From assembly GCA_963513935.1 (NCBI GenBank), contig OY740765.1, forward strand, positions 117,619,362-117,683,361: 64,000 bases of DNA, in the 5' to 3' direction. Shown piece after piece: positions 26,601 to 41,934 of this stretch. Position 1 is the stretch's first letter; the number at the start of each line of letters is the position of its first letter. A program made the position numbers and the translations under genes. Source of the stretch: Aphrophora alni. Taxonomy: Eukaryota; Arthropoda; Insecta; Hemiptera; Aphrophoridae. The notes under the pieces were generated by a model, which saw only the letters and a list, made by a program, of their open reading frames with translations, was not told the origin of the DNA and ran no database searches.

Positions 26601-29360
26601 AATGTAATATAATGACGTTAAAATTTAAAACAGAAAAATATGTTCCTTATAATGCAAATAATTTCTCTCTTAACAACACAATATCTATAACTTGAATTTG
26701 TCTTCAATTCGCTTTAGTTTAATCAAATATACTTTCTGGTTCTCACATATAGTTAATTCAAGAGCGGCAATTACTAGCTGAATCTACACCTTTTTTTCTT
26801 GTAGTCTTGAGTAAGATCTACTTCTTTTATCTTTTCTGTCAGGTCTCTCTTGACCAATTTTTATTCTCTTCCGACCTTAGCGCTATTAGAGTATTTAATA
26901 GTTTTTTTTTTAAACTTAAATTAGCCATTTAAGAAACTTATTTTATGTCAAATCTATAAAAAAAGTATGCTTTCGACTCCAACGTGTTGTATTTAACAGC
27001 AATACTCTCGGAATTATAGGAGATACAGTTCTGGGACCTATTTATTCAATTTTCCAAATCAAAAAACATATTTGATCAAACGATATCTAATAGGAAGGAT
27101 GAAAGAGGGGATCTAACTCAAGACTATGTGAAAAAAAAAGTGTAAATCCAGCTAGATTCCGTAGGGGTTTTCCAAGCCCGTGCTCACTAAGTGAGCCCCT
27201 GAGTGGCTTAATGCGTGAAGACTAATTTTTGACACATTACTTTTTGGTTCAATTAATTCAAAGTTAATATAAAGTATTAAAATTTGGGATGAAGCTACCA
27301 ATGTAATAATTCAATAAGGAACAACACAAAAACACTTTTCGAAATATTTCATTTAATTCTAAATATTCACTTTCTTCATTCAAAATATTAAATATTCACC
27401 CACTAAAATATCAACAGTTTCTTTTTAAGAATCGAATACTACGTTCTTGATAGGATGTATTATAAACCGGGTTTTGCCAGACCCGAAGATGTTAAAACGT
27501 TTTTAGGAGTTTCCTTTTCCTGACTTCATAGTGTTTTAATGATCTACTAGTTTTTATTAAACACAAGTGTTCATTATTTTCTACTAAAATTAAAGATTGT
27601 TTTTTAAACAGTGACCGAATTGATGACTTGTTAACAATAATGTAATAGATATCATTTTTCAATATACAAACCTGACAAAATTAAATTATTTAATAATAAG
27701 TGTGAAAACCGTAATTATTGTAAGTGAATTACAGTATTTTATTTATAATATACAATATCTTTTAGATTAATAATGTAATTACCCTTATGTTTATTAATTT
27801 TTTTGATAGGTTTAATTTAAATATGCTTTATGATGTTTAAATGATTTTAATTACTGTGTAGATAGTTGTATTTTAATAGGATTTATTTTTAGTAGGCTGT
27901 ATACCGGGTGTTCAATAAAGTCTGGATACCTCAGGATATTTTCTTAGCGAATAAACATACCATTGAATTCTAGGGTTATGTCCTTAGTCTCGTAAAAACA
28001 TTTTGATACACTTAACTGTTATATTTCAATACGGGGAGGGATGTCCCGTAGAGGAAGTCGGGAAATTCAATTTTAGCATAGGTCAAATAATATCACATTT
28101 TAAAGGTTTTTGTTAGTATAACACATTGCCATAAACCCGAATACAAAAGGACGATCCAATCGGAAATGGCAGCCGCTCAAAGTTTGTTTACCTCTAGTCT
28201 AACTCACAAGTCGATTAACGGTTCAGTAGAGACTAATACAGGATTCTAAAGTGTATAACTTTCTTGGTTCCGTTACATTATTTATTTCAAAATAAAACCA
28301 ACAGACATTAGGTATTTTAAAAATATCAATATGTGTGTGGTGGTGGTAGGAGGTGTGGTAAATTGTGGATTTAGTACAATCCAGTACTAAATTGTATCGA
28401 AGATAAGTCCGAAACGGGTTGACAAATATAAATAATAAGAAAACGTTAGGATTGATGATTGTACTGAAATTAAGTGTGTGTATTATATTAGTAATATTTA
28501 TTTAATCAACTAGTCATCAATTAACGAAAATAAGGCTAGAAGATCCAAGTTTTTATTTTGTAACTTTTTTGTAAAATATGAAAGGAATAAAATTATTATT
28601 ATTACCTTCACCAGCTTTGAAATAATATTTCTAGACAGCACACCATAGATTACACAGTATAGAAATATACACTTTAAATTAAACAATAAATATATGTACT
28701 TGTTAAATTATTTTGTTAATTTATTTTGTTGCGTTTTCATTGAAGATTTGTGACGTGTATATAGACAATAAATATTGTTTATTCTTTTCCAGGGGAATGA
28801 GCAACAACATGAAACAGACACGAAGAGTGCTGGCATATTTTCTATTCCTGACTCATCAAAGGTAAAAAATAAAATAATCACTAAAAGCTCCGCTACAGCT
28901 TCAACAAGATTAGTGTTGAACTTCAGCCGAAGTTCTGATGACATGTTTAAACTCTCGTTGATAATAATAGTAAATAAACGTTTTATTGAAAGTGAAGCTA
29001 GCACCATCTCTTCCACTTAACCTAAAAAAATTAAAACATTTGACACATTACAAAATATAAATTACTTGATTTAAAAATTAAAATACAAGAATAATAAAAA
29101 CACAAATCAAATAATAATAATAATAATAATAATAATACGTAGAATTACGTACAATTCGATTGGTCGCTATGTTGGATAGGATGAACTTAGAGACCTCTAG
29201 TTTACGCAATTATTCTTATTTTTAAAAGACCTTTAAAATGAGGTATCACTCAGTAGGGGTTGCTATTTAAAATTCTTGACTTACCCCCAAATTACCTCAT
29301 TTTGGTCGTTGAAAATGTTAATACTTAAAATAATAGGGGGTGGGACTTTTAGGACACTTG

Positions 29361-29431
<71 letters not shown>

Positions 29432-30550
29432 ATTACAGAAAATATGTTAGGCTGAGGAAAAAAGAAAATAATAGGGCCTGGTAGTTAAAATATACATTTT
29501 AAAATTTAAGTTCTTATATTATTTGTAGGTTTAGGCACACTGTAGGAAAACGTATTTCAGGGTTACCTCCATTTGAAATGACAGACCAAGAATTTGGTGT
29601 CAAACAAGAACTTTATTAAAGAAAGAATAATAAACAATAATTTACGACAAATATTTTATACGTACTGTTTTACACACTCAATCAAACTCACATATACGTG
29701 CATACATCAAATTACTAAATAACTTCTAAAATTTTAATTTATCAGTTTTAAGTACGTATCAGTACTGTTCTCTTGTAGAATCCAAAGAAGGATTAAATTA
29801 TGAAAACAGGATAATTTATTAAATACTCTATTATAAAAGGAAGCTGAATAAAAACATACGGCGCTATACAGGGTAATCATTTTATTGTAGGCACTATTAG
29901 TATCTCGTAAACTATTCCTATGAATCCTATGAAAAACTGCAAATAAGAGATCTTCCTTTCTTTTTCATGGAATTTAAAAACCTATTTTACATACTTTCAA
30001 AACCTAACTCTAACTATCTTACGGAAACCCCTATTATAAAAATAGGTTGTTTAAATTTTAAACCAATTTTTAAGACTTTTTTTATTCTTGTTTATGGTTT
30101 GACACACCAAATTGTTTAAGAGATATAGGCATTTGAACTTCAGAAAATTTGTAATTTGGAGCACTTTTTGGAAGCGGTTTTCCATTCTTTCCGTTGTTGC
30201 ACCGAGTTAAAAATTGTATTAGGTGTCTTGGAAGTGTAAATACCAATGCAGACTAAAATTAAAATTATTGGTTTCTATAAGAAGTTTTAAAGTTAGCTGT
30301 AATATTAGAAAATGGCGGCCATATTTATAAATTTACAAAACAGGTTTCTAAATTCCATAAAAATAACTAATTAATTTAAAGTTTTTCATTTGATCAATAG
30401 ATTACGACATATCGATAGTCCTCACGTTAAAAGGATCACTCTATAATCAAAACAACGTCTGAATTGCTCAGTTTTTGATATCGAATGACGAAATAATCAT
30501 TTCTTTCTCATCTAAGACTATAATTTTGATTTGTTTTCATCCAACTTCTG

Positions 30551-30589
<39 letters not shown>

Positions 30590-32725
30590 AATTGTTGTAA
30601 CCATGACATTATATTCTTGTACATCGTATAGCATCGTGACTGGTCAATAACATAAATTGTACAACACATACCAAATTAACATAACACATTATAAAAAGAC
30701 ACAACATATATTATTAATAATAAATAAAAGTTACATCAGTGACTAACAACTATTAAATAATTATTTCAAGTGAAAAATATACGACCTACACCTGGAATCG
30801 AACCCAGGACCTTTGGCTTTATGCGCCAACGCTCTACCAACTGAGCGCTGCCCAGAATAGGGCATACATTTCTCACTTGAATTTGTTTTTACTGCAATTT
30901 TTGAGTTATGACAGATAAATTATCTAGACCTAGATCGAGGGTTCGATTCCCGGTCTAGGTCGTATATTTTTCACTTGAAATAATTCTTTAATCAATAATA
31001 CTAGCTTGGTAAAATAATGTATAAGCGTTAAAATCAACAAATTAATATAACTATATAACGCATTGAATATAATAAATTACCAAACATCAAACTGTAAATT
31101 AACAATAATAAATAACAAAACAAAACGAATAACAAAGACAGTAAATAACAGTTTACAACATCAATGGCTAAGTTTTAAATAACACAGTAATTTACTCAAC
31201 ATCAAACTTTAAATTAACCATAATAAATAAGAAAACATAAATAATAATATGGAAAATAAATAACAGTTTACAACATCAATAGCTAAGATTTAAATTACAC
31301 AATAAGTTACTCAACATCAAACTATAAATTAACATTAATAAGTAATAGAACATAATTAATAAGGACAATAAATAACAGTTTAAAACATCAGTGGCTAATG
31401 TTTAAATAACACAATAATTTACTCAACATCAAACAATAAATTAACAATAATAAATAATGAATAATAAGGACAATAATTAACAGTTTACAACTTCAATGGC
31501 TAAGATTTAAATAACACAATAAGTTACTCAACATCAAACTTTAAATTAACAATAATCAAAAACAAAACATAACGAATAACAAGGACAATAAATAACTATT
31601 CACAACATCAGTGGCTAATATATAAATAACACAATAAGGTACTCAACATCAAATTTTAAACTAACAATAATAAACAACAAAACATAACGAATAATAAGGA
31701 CAATAAATAATAGTTTACAACATCAATGTCTAAGATCTAAATGACACAAAAAATTACTCAACATCAAAATAAAAATAACAATTTCTTAATAATAATTACA
31801 ATCCATTAATGTAATATAAAGTAAATAAATAACCTAAATGAAACATATTATAAAAACGTTTCAAGATACAGAGAAGTTTCTGCACAGAGTAAGATTATCC
31901 AAACAACAAAAGTTGTCTTAGGCTTTTCTTAAAATGAGTACGTGTGTGGCGGATCCCAGCTGGATCTACACCTTTCTTCTTGTAGTCTTGGGTTAGATCC
32001 ATCTCTTTCATCTTTCCTATCAGATGTCCATTGACCAACTATTTTTCTCCTGCGACCCTAAAGCTGTAAAAGAATTCAAGGAGTCTTTATTTTATATCTC
32101 TTCTTCTTTTTGTTATAAAAATTTGATGACTGAGAAATTTTTTGCCTTTAAACAATAAGACAAAAAATCTTAAACTCATTATAATTTTTAGTATCTCTCA
32201 GGCTTTCCGGTAGTTTATTAAACAAAGCCACCCTAGCTTGTAATGGTGCTTTTTACACTTACCACTAATCGTAAGAAACTTTTGAATCCTATACCACACT
32301 CAAATACATCTCTATTCAAAATGGGATCACACTTAAATTCAATATATAGTATTACTTCAAAAACATAAATACTTAGAAGTGTCAAGTCCAGCTCCTGGAA
32401 AGCATTTTTGTACGTCTCTTTTCGATTTATCCCTGTTATCAGTTATTTATTCTCGTAAAATAAAAAACCTTTCTCATCTAAATTGATGAATCACCCTATA
32501 ATATGATTTCATAACTCAGATGTAAGTATATAAGGCCATCGTAGTCTATTAACAATGTGGAAGGGCTTACAATAATTTCTGAGATTTCTTATTAAAAAAA
32601 ATAGCAGAGTTAAATGTGTTTGCTTACACTAGCGATATGGTATTTCCAGATTAGTCTGTAAGGGTTTTAATACTTTATGAACATAAAAGTGTCAGGGTCT
32701 CATATAAAGCATTTATAAATAAAAT

Positions 32726-32812
<87 letters not shown>

Positions 32813-33453
32813 TAAATCTTTAAAAAACCTGTTTATACATATAAAGGAAAATGTAAGCAAAATCACTCTCAAACACATCAATTCACTTAAGGGATGTCTT
32901 TAGGTTTTAGGGTTCAGAATTTTTGGTTATTTTATTTTTGTTTTGTTTTTAAACATTCTCCATTTAATCCTGTTTAAGAAAATGTATAACATTTTACGTT
33001 TACTATAATTTTTACTAATGAAAGAAATATTTATATGTACAGCATCTGATTAGAAAGTACTCTACCAGAGTGCCAGGGGTAGAATAGGCAATCTGACTAC
33101 ACCTCTCAAATACCAAACAGCCGCAACAAATTTTTTAAAGCATTTTAATTGAAAACTTCATTTAAGCATTATTAATTCTAACCTTTATTATTAAAATGTA
33201 AACCAAATTTTCTTTGTTGTTTAAAGGCAATGAATCCCTCGGTCATTATCGCTTTACATAAAAAAGAAAGAAGAGAACATAAAATAAGACCTCTTACTCT
33301 CGAATACTCTAATAGAATCAGGGAAGGAAGAGGACAATAGTTGGTAAAAAAACATTATTGGAAAGATTTGTGAAGGATCTAACCCGTAGACTATTTGAAA
33401 AAATTTGTAGATCCAGCTAGGTTCTCTCTGGATCGTCGTTGCCATACTAACGA

Positions 33454-33511
<58 letters not shown>

Positions 33512-36500
33512 ACGACGATATATCATATATAATGATCCTTTGAAGGAATATAGGGGTACCGTTTAGAAAAGAACCTCGCGCAGGTTTTGTCTGGCGCAGG
33601 TAGAACTGTGGTGGGGGAGGGAGAGCCCGAGATAGGCCAGACATACCCGCCCGCTGCTTCATTGTGTAGGGCTTAATATTTTCTTTTTCAAACCTACTAC
33701 AGCGCTAAAAAAAACTGTGAATATGTATCGTTTATGTTCCTGACAACTACAATTAGTAAGTTTAAATATTTTACAAAGTAAAGGACGTAAAAAGACATTT
33801 AAATTTTAAGTTTTAAATTCCTTTATATTATGGCAAAATGTAACAATTTATCCCCATCACCGCTCCAATCGCCTCCCCGTCATCGCCCCTACATGCGTGC
33901 GCGAGCCACTCTCGAGATGACGGTTCTGCGCAGGTTTCTTTCTGTCTGGTAGGCCTATAACAAAATATATTGCGTTATTTTATTTTTAAAAGTATACAAA
34001 TTTTATTTTGAAAACGATTTAGTATTTTTTTATAATTCTACTACAGCAAGCCAAGCCAAATTTGCTAAATAGCTACTAAAACAATGTATATAAGCCTAAT
34101 AGTTTCTGTGATAATATTAGCTACAACTCCACTCCCATTTGATTAGCATTGGCGTGAAAAAAGTTACCGACTCCCCTTAAGTTACCGGTTCCACTTAAAC
34201 CTCAAAAAACCTTAAAACAGCCAGAAACTACTCAATATGATCCCCCAAAAGCAATACCCTAAAGAATCGTTGAACGGGTACGATTAATAGAACGGATACT
34301 TTTAATAGTTTCCGACAACGGGTTTCAAAAGCCTACAAGCTGTCACAGTAAACGATTTATTAAATATGACGGCTCCATGCTTTGATGTAAGTAATCCAAG
34401 TAAGATGTTCCTCAACTAAAATCCAGATGATGTTCCTTTCTGCCAGAGGCAAACCAGTGATCAGAACAGCTTGCAATAACAACAAAATATAACAGTTCTG
34501 TTTGCTTATATTATTTTTAACATTATCACTATCAGGGGGTTTCTATAGTGAGTACTGGCGTGGCAATCCCGCTGGACCATAGTTGATTCAACAACTTTTA
34601 TCATCCAATTTTGGGTTAGATCCCTCTCTTTGATATTTCCCGTCAGGTCTCTCTTGACTACTTCTTGTTCTCTTCTACCCTCACACTAATAGAGTATAAA
34701 GTACTCTCGAATTTCATTTTTGTATGAACAATCAAAACTAAATAGCGTAATAACAAAAAGAACATTAATCTTCTGGATACACTTCCTCTTACAATTCAAT
34801 ACAATTAAAATGTGCATTGACATCTGTTGAATCTCGATCAGCTGTTGTTAAATATAAAAACAGTGTGTATACAAGATTGTAAATAAAATAAACTATCATA
34901 AGTGTGTAATTAAAGTTTAGAGATTAATGTATAGAATGTTTATATTACCGTGAATTTTCATTTCATTTAATTTATATTACAAATATTATTTGTACAAGAA
35001 ACAAAATTTTAATAGCCGCCATTTTGAAATGAGTGAATAAAATCGGTTGATTATTTTTCTCAAATTGGGTATTTATAACACTAGTAGCGTGAAAAATTTC
35101 AACTCCGTATTACTTACCGTTAACATGTTATGATTTTTATGTTGAAAACACAAAATGGCGGCTAGAAAACCAAGCATTTTAGGAAATGTGTTTATGTAAA
35201 CTTTTTCATTGTTTTTGATGTCAGGAATAAGTTCCTGAATTCCTGAAATTATTTTAATCACTCTGTATATTGGAGATATATTGTTTTACAGGATCAGTGG
35301 CTCTTATTTCCAAATTCAACAACACATCAACTTGATAGAATTGAAGCGCAGATGAAAGCAAAACCCAAGGTTAGTACAAAATATATGGATTGGTTAAAAT
35401 AAGGAAACCAATGTTAAACCGTTTGATTGTCGTCAATATAATATTGATTATAATCTATAGTAATAGGACTTTCTCTCTTCGATATTCCTTTTTGTCCGCT
35501 CAACGACGGCGCTTCGTTAAGCCATTATCGTTCCGCAGTGCGTATCGTGACACTGGACCTAATTGTTCGGGTACCCGAATATTCCAATCCCACACGCATT
35601 CCAATACCCCCAATATTCGCCCCTAGATAACCATAACTCCCCAAATGTGACCATTTCGTTGCAACCTTTACTAGTTTAAAAGTTATTTAACCATCCCGGA
35701 ACTTTTTTAACACCAAGTATATCACTTAAATTATCTGTTTAAACAGAGTAGGTCCAAGAGAGTCCTTTTCCAATATTATTTAGTCATTCCTTCAATGATG
35801 AAAAACTAAATCATTTTTAAATAGTAAAACCTGTTATATTTCTTGTCATAAGGTTGAAACAATTTAAATTATCAAATTACTTTTGCATATCAACAATGTT
35901 AACAAAAATTTAATTTCCTAAAATGACGGTAACAAATGTTATTATTAATGAAAATAATTAATATATATTGAAGTGACTGATTGATCAATCATAGCTATAC
36001 AATGATAGTAAGTTTAAAAATAAATAAAACTAACATTGGTTTAATTTAAAATCAGTTTTAATGCAACTAAACCTTTGTTAAAGTTCAACAAATTTCAAAT
36101 TCATAACTCTATGATCAAGTTAGTTATATTTAGTGATAGGCTACCAACTTGTAGTTACAGTGATGACAAGCTTGAAACTAATTCAATTCTTTGATACAAA
36201 TTAAACAATATTTTATTGCGTTGTATCATTTTACATTTTACCAAGAACACATAATTGTGGACTGTTGATTAATTTCTAAATAAACTAGTGTTTTAAGAAA
36301 ATTTAGTAAATATATTAACAGCTCAACGTAATCATAGTCAATGTCAACTAGCAATTAAAAGAACGATATGGTCAGAAAAAATAGAGGGTTTAAAATTGAC
36401 GTCATTCGTCCAAACAAAGTGTATTAGCAAATTATGTAAGAAGACCAAGTTATAAGATAAACCTTATACGAATAAATCTTAAAGGTACTTATGATATCAA

Positions 36501-39500
36501 AAATAGTATAGATTTAGTTAATAAACTGAAGCAAACAACATTAACTGAAAAATTATGCATGATTTCATTTGACATAAATAATATTATGTTCACTAAGTGA
36601 TTGACATGATCATGGATAAGCTCCTAGAAGATGACTACATTGAGTATAGTAAATCAATTAATACAATTATTAAAAAATATTAAAAAAATTAACACGTTTT
36701 TAAAAAGGACTAGAGAGTATATAATAATTTGTGCTTTAAAAATTAATATTCATAATCCCATATATTTTTTGTCCTTTAAACTTGGTGTTTGTGAATTTTA
36801 AAAGAAATCAAAATGCTTGTAAAATTCAAAACAAAAACCGTGGGACACATGCAATAGATAATTTATGAATAAATATTCACCAGTAATTATCTTGCAATGC
36901 AATTGATTTGAACATCATTTGGTTTTTTACTACTAGAGTTACTAACTATAATACTTTCTGTTGCATCCATGCAACAAATATATATATATTAGTCAAAACT
37001 TTAAGTTTTGAATTTTACAAGCATTTTGATTTCTTTAAAATCTACCAACACCAAGTTTAAGGACAATTATTATATGAGATTTTGAATATTAATTTTTAAA
37101 GGAGAAATTATTTTATACTTTTTAGTCCCTTTTAAAAACGTGTTTAAAATAATATTTAAATATTAATTATTTTATTTTAGGTTTTTTGAGATAAGTTTGT
37201 TTTTTCTCCTAGACCTATACATGTAGAAGTAACATAGAAATGAATAAATAGGGGGTTGCATTGTGAGCCTTCCTTGTTTTGCAGCACTTGCTCATAACTT
37301 ACAGTGCACACATAAAAACTTGCTCGTTTCATAAAATGTACACACACACACACACACACACTGCAACGCACCCCCCTTTAAATAACTCTTGGGATTTTTC
37401 CTAACGGGGAATCCTTGCAAGACCTCATCGCGACTTTAGATTCTTTTTCAGGTAGAAAATGCTTCTTCGTTGCCTACCCTTCTAAGTCCCTGATAAGGCT
37501 CTTAATTTATGTTAAACACAAGATCAAACACTATTTTCTTTCAAACTTATGCTAACATATTAAAATTTAAAACATATATAATTTCACTTCTTATTCTATC
37601 TTACCTTCTTTTAATTTAAGACTCTCTCTCAAAGGTGTGCCCTTTGGAGCTTACTTAACTCATCAAATCAAAGTTTGCTCTCTTTCTTTAAAATTACTAT
37701 TTGTGAGCACTTACTTCTTCTTTTTAGATTTATTTTGAATTTAAATAATTATTTGTGAAGGATAGTTACAATAAAAAATACAAAACAGCAATTTAACAAA
37801 TTTATTCAATTAGGCACAATTTAAATTAATATCAGAAAACTACTGGATTTAGTTAATAAATCTCTTACAACAAACTTTTGTCGCCTTTTTCTTCTATTTT
37901 AAATTTAACAGTTCCTCTCCAGACAACTTGAAAAATACTTACTATATTTAAATCTAACCACACTTAACCTAAACAATATATATTCTTATTCTAAACAATT
38001 TATTTATCTTAATCCTTTATGTTTTTTCGTTCCAATCTGTTACTTGTCTTTATTTGATTGAAAAATTTATTCTAATTGACTCTTATTGGTTACTTTTATC
38101 TTTGTTTAATTGAAAATTGACTTTAATTTACTTTTATCTCTGACTCGATACTTTGTTTAATATTATATTATTGAATTTTATTAATGTTTGAATTTAGGAC
38201 TTTTTTCTCAAGTTTATTAAAAAATTTTATTTATTAAAAAAGCTTGATTTATGCAGTACCTTGTTTGTGTGAATTGCACAAGTCCGCTCGTCCTTATTCT
38301 GAGGATGTTTGTGGATCCTGAAGATCTTGTCTAGAGCTGTCTCCTTTCCTAGAATCTCCAGAAGTCCTGCTCCTGCTGAATCTCCTTCCTTCTGCGATGA
38401 TGACAATTATTGGTTAGATATTTGCCGGAGTCCGTAGTCAAGATCTCTTCTATAAGCTGCTTTCGGATGTAGTCTTCAACAAAGGCCGACCCTGCTGTTG
38501 GATATCGTTCTTAACCCAGAGAAGTACTGAACACTGACAAATTTATATATCGACGATTCCTCTTCAGACGTATTTAAAAGCGTGTGATCCTTCTTGAAGC
38601 TGGTACGAGACTGGTGAATTGACCTGCTGGAAGTGAACTCGTCAAAGTTTGAGCTATACAGGATAGCCAACTTCTTCTATTTTTGTTCTACTTTTCTTTA
38701 GTGATTTATTTAAGTTTCTTTATGTTAGTTTAATTATTATCGAACTCCTTTTGGCTTATCCTTCATTATGTTGTTATCTTCACTGCTTTAGATGAATTTT
38801 TTCTATTATTTTAATTAATTTTAGTTTAATTGTTTGTGGTTAAATTGTGCTCGGGTTGGCAATTCTCCCTTTCCATGTAACGAGTGACGTTATGCGCGCG
38901 ACCTTGAAACTCATGTCCGTTCTTGCAAATCTTGGATTTCTTCAATTCTTCATAACTCTCGTTCGATTCGTTCGATCTTCTTTTTGATGGTCTCAATTTG
39001 AAGCCCCTTTCATCCTGATTGTTTTCCAACTTCATTCGAAACGATACGAACTTTACTTCTCCTCTTATGATGATTTGAAGATCTCTTGGTTTTTTTTCCG
39101 ATTTACTTTTTGAGTTTTTCGAAAATTTTGAACTTTTCTTTTGGATGTTGTTCGTTTTATGTCGAAAGTCCCAAAACTGCTCACCTCTTCTTCCTTGCTG
39201 AATTGGTTCACAAGTTATGGCACTTTTTGCATGTTTGATTATTAATTGTTTTATTACTTTATTGTTTTTAATTGAATTTTGGTTTTGAGTCTTATTTATT
39301 GTTAATCTGTCTTAGGATCATGTACTGTTATTATTAGATTTTTGATTACATTTATTTTAGAAAAGTTTTGAGTTTTATATTTTTTTATTATAGCTATAAC
39401 CTTTTAATTAATTATCTGACAAGTTTATTTTATTATTATTTATTACTAGGTTTTATTTGCTCTACACGATGACATTATTATTATTTCCATTTTTGAATTT

Positions 39501-39734
39501 TGAAATTTTAACATGTGTTTACATGGACTTTATTCATGTTAAAACCGGAAAGTTTGACTTTTCCTGTCCAAGCTAGTTGACCTTGGCTCGGTTCAGCCCT
39601 GCTACGTTTAACTCTTAATGTACAATTTGAATAATTTTCTTAACTTCTACAGTTTTTGTTGGATTTTATTGAAATTTTGGATTTTTGTTATTTTCCAAAA
39701 TTGTTCCTTCCGAACGGTTCAATTAAACCGTTGC

Positions 39735-39799
<65 letters not shown>

Positions 39800-41884
39800 T
39801 TACAAGGTAAACAAAACATTATAATAACCTCTGTATATCAGAAAATTAATTATGTCAAATTTGACAAATTTATCATTTTACTTAAAACACTAAAATTTTA
39901 CTTACATATTTAAAGTATAAGATATAAAACTGTACTTATTTTTTAAATTGTGACCACGCCCACTAGACGAGACTTTATACCAAGATGAGACCGATACCAA
40001 GACCTAGACTTGCTATTTCAAAACGAGACGAGACCGAGACTAACCCAACTATCGTCTCACTGTCGGTCTCATGTAGCACTAACAGTAGCTTAGGTCTACT
40101 GTACAAAGCAAAACAAATATGTAAAAACAAAATTTCGTAGTTCTCAGTAGAACAAATCAATTATTATAGTATATATAATAAACACATATATGTTCATATA
40201 TGTTCAACTTACTGGTATGTCATACAGTTCTGTTCTTATAGTTACTAAATATCACAGGTGTCATCCATATAAATTATGATTCTACAAGAATTGTACGAGG
40301 ACGACTTCGACAGAAGAATTTAGTTTTGCTAGGTGATGATCACTCTTTGTTGTCTATATGGGAATTAGTTACATAATATTTATTTTTCTAATGAGAGTAC
40401 ATGTTTCCAATTGTTTTGTAAACATACAAAATTGTCATACTGGAACCCAGGGAACCCTCATACTTACGTAGAAATCAATTCATAATGACCTGAAATACTT
40501 CATGAGTTTGCGGGAATTTTAGGAGACAATTATTGTTGGCCCCTTATTCATTGATGGCAACTTAAATGTTATAGTGTACAATTATTTACTTGAAGAATAC
40601 GTCTTCCCTTTGATAAAAGAATTATTTGAAAATGCAATGAATGAAGAAGAGAAGTTAGAGTATGATGAGGCCAAAGTGTGCCTCCAATAGGACGGTGCTC
40701 CTCATTACAGATGATTGAACAGGACTAGTTATATAATCCGGGACCTGACAGGAAAGGAGCTATTGAGTAGCCAGTGAGTTCAACAAATTTAATAACATTT
40801 GATTTTTTTATGGAGCCATTTAATATCTGTTGCGTACAAGACCCCTCCAACTGATCTACCATACTTGAGAAACATAATTCTTCAAGAGTGTAGAGCGATT
40901 TCTTGCAAAACATTTCAAAAAGTGAGATAGGTTTTCGAAAACAGACTATTTTTTTTGGTTGGAGAGAAATGGTTGGAGAATGGTAGAAATGGAAAAATGG
41001 TTTTGAAAATCTCTTGTGATTTTTTTAAGATAACTCCTATTATTGTTACTAGTTTTGTTTCATTTTTAAAGGTACTGCACGAACTGGTTGGTCATTAAAC
41101 AATTTGCTTTTGTTTGTACATATTTTTTGTTCAATTCTTCCAAAATCATATTTCAATACATTATTTGATGAATTTATAAGCTAATTTTAAATTGTTCACC
41201 ACCAAAACTCATGGTTTGTTATGCACTTTAATTTTATAATATCAAAAGCCATAGGTGCCGATAACAAAATTTGAAGTTGGGAGTTGGTTAGGATGAAAGG
41301 GATGGTTATTTATAAAATGGTTTGTAAAACCTTTTACCTTTTCTGCCACAGTTTACAAACCAGATTGGATTTTTTTTTTTTTTTTTTTTTTTTCAGTTTC
41401 TCCAATCAAGTGTTTAATGTCATTTTATGAAAAAAATATATAACTTTTTTTTTAACGTAGCGAGTAAACACATGGGCCGATTATTATTTTATTAGCTCCA
41501 AAACTCATATTATTGCCCCCTTTCAATTTGATATATCACAAGACATAGGTACCTATTACAAATTTTAGAGTTGGGGTTGTTTGGGGTTAAGGGTTGGTTT
41601 TGGGTTTTGTACAAATGTTTTTTAGGCTCCCCCTATGGTTAAACAGATTCACAGTAAACATTGTTTGAATACCTTTCTCTATTTAAAAAATAATTGGTGT
41701 GGGGCGATTTGAAAAAACCATGCAGTATATATAGACTATATATTTCTAAATGTAACTCTATCTACCTAGAGTATATAAACCTGTAAAACAAAGAAAGATA
41801 CCTCTTACCTAATTTAAATAAGACATATAAATATGTACATGACAATCTAAAATAAAATAAAAGCTTTGATATTTCGATATATTT

Positions 41885-41934
<50 letters not shown>

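Noticed and set aside
28708..29016. A 102-codon minus-strand frame overlapping exon 2
   Set aside because: No motif; the plus-strand exon has both splice sites and the right phase, so this is its shadow.
30781..30855. A functional tRNA gene
   Set aside because: No U33 in the anticodon loop, a shortened T arm and no pairing acceptor stem.
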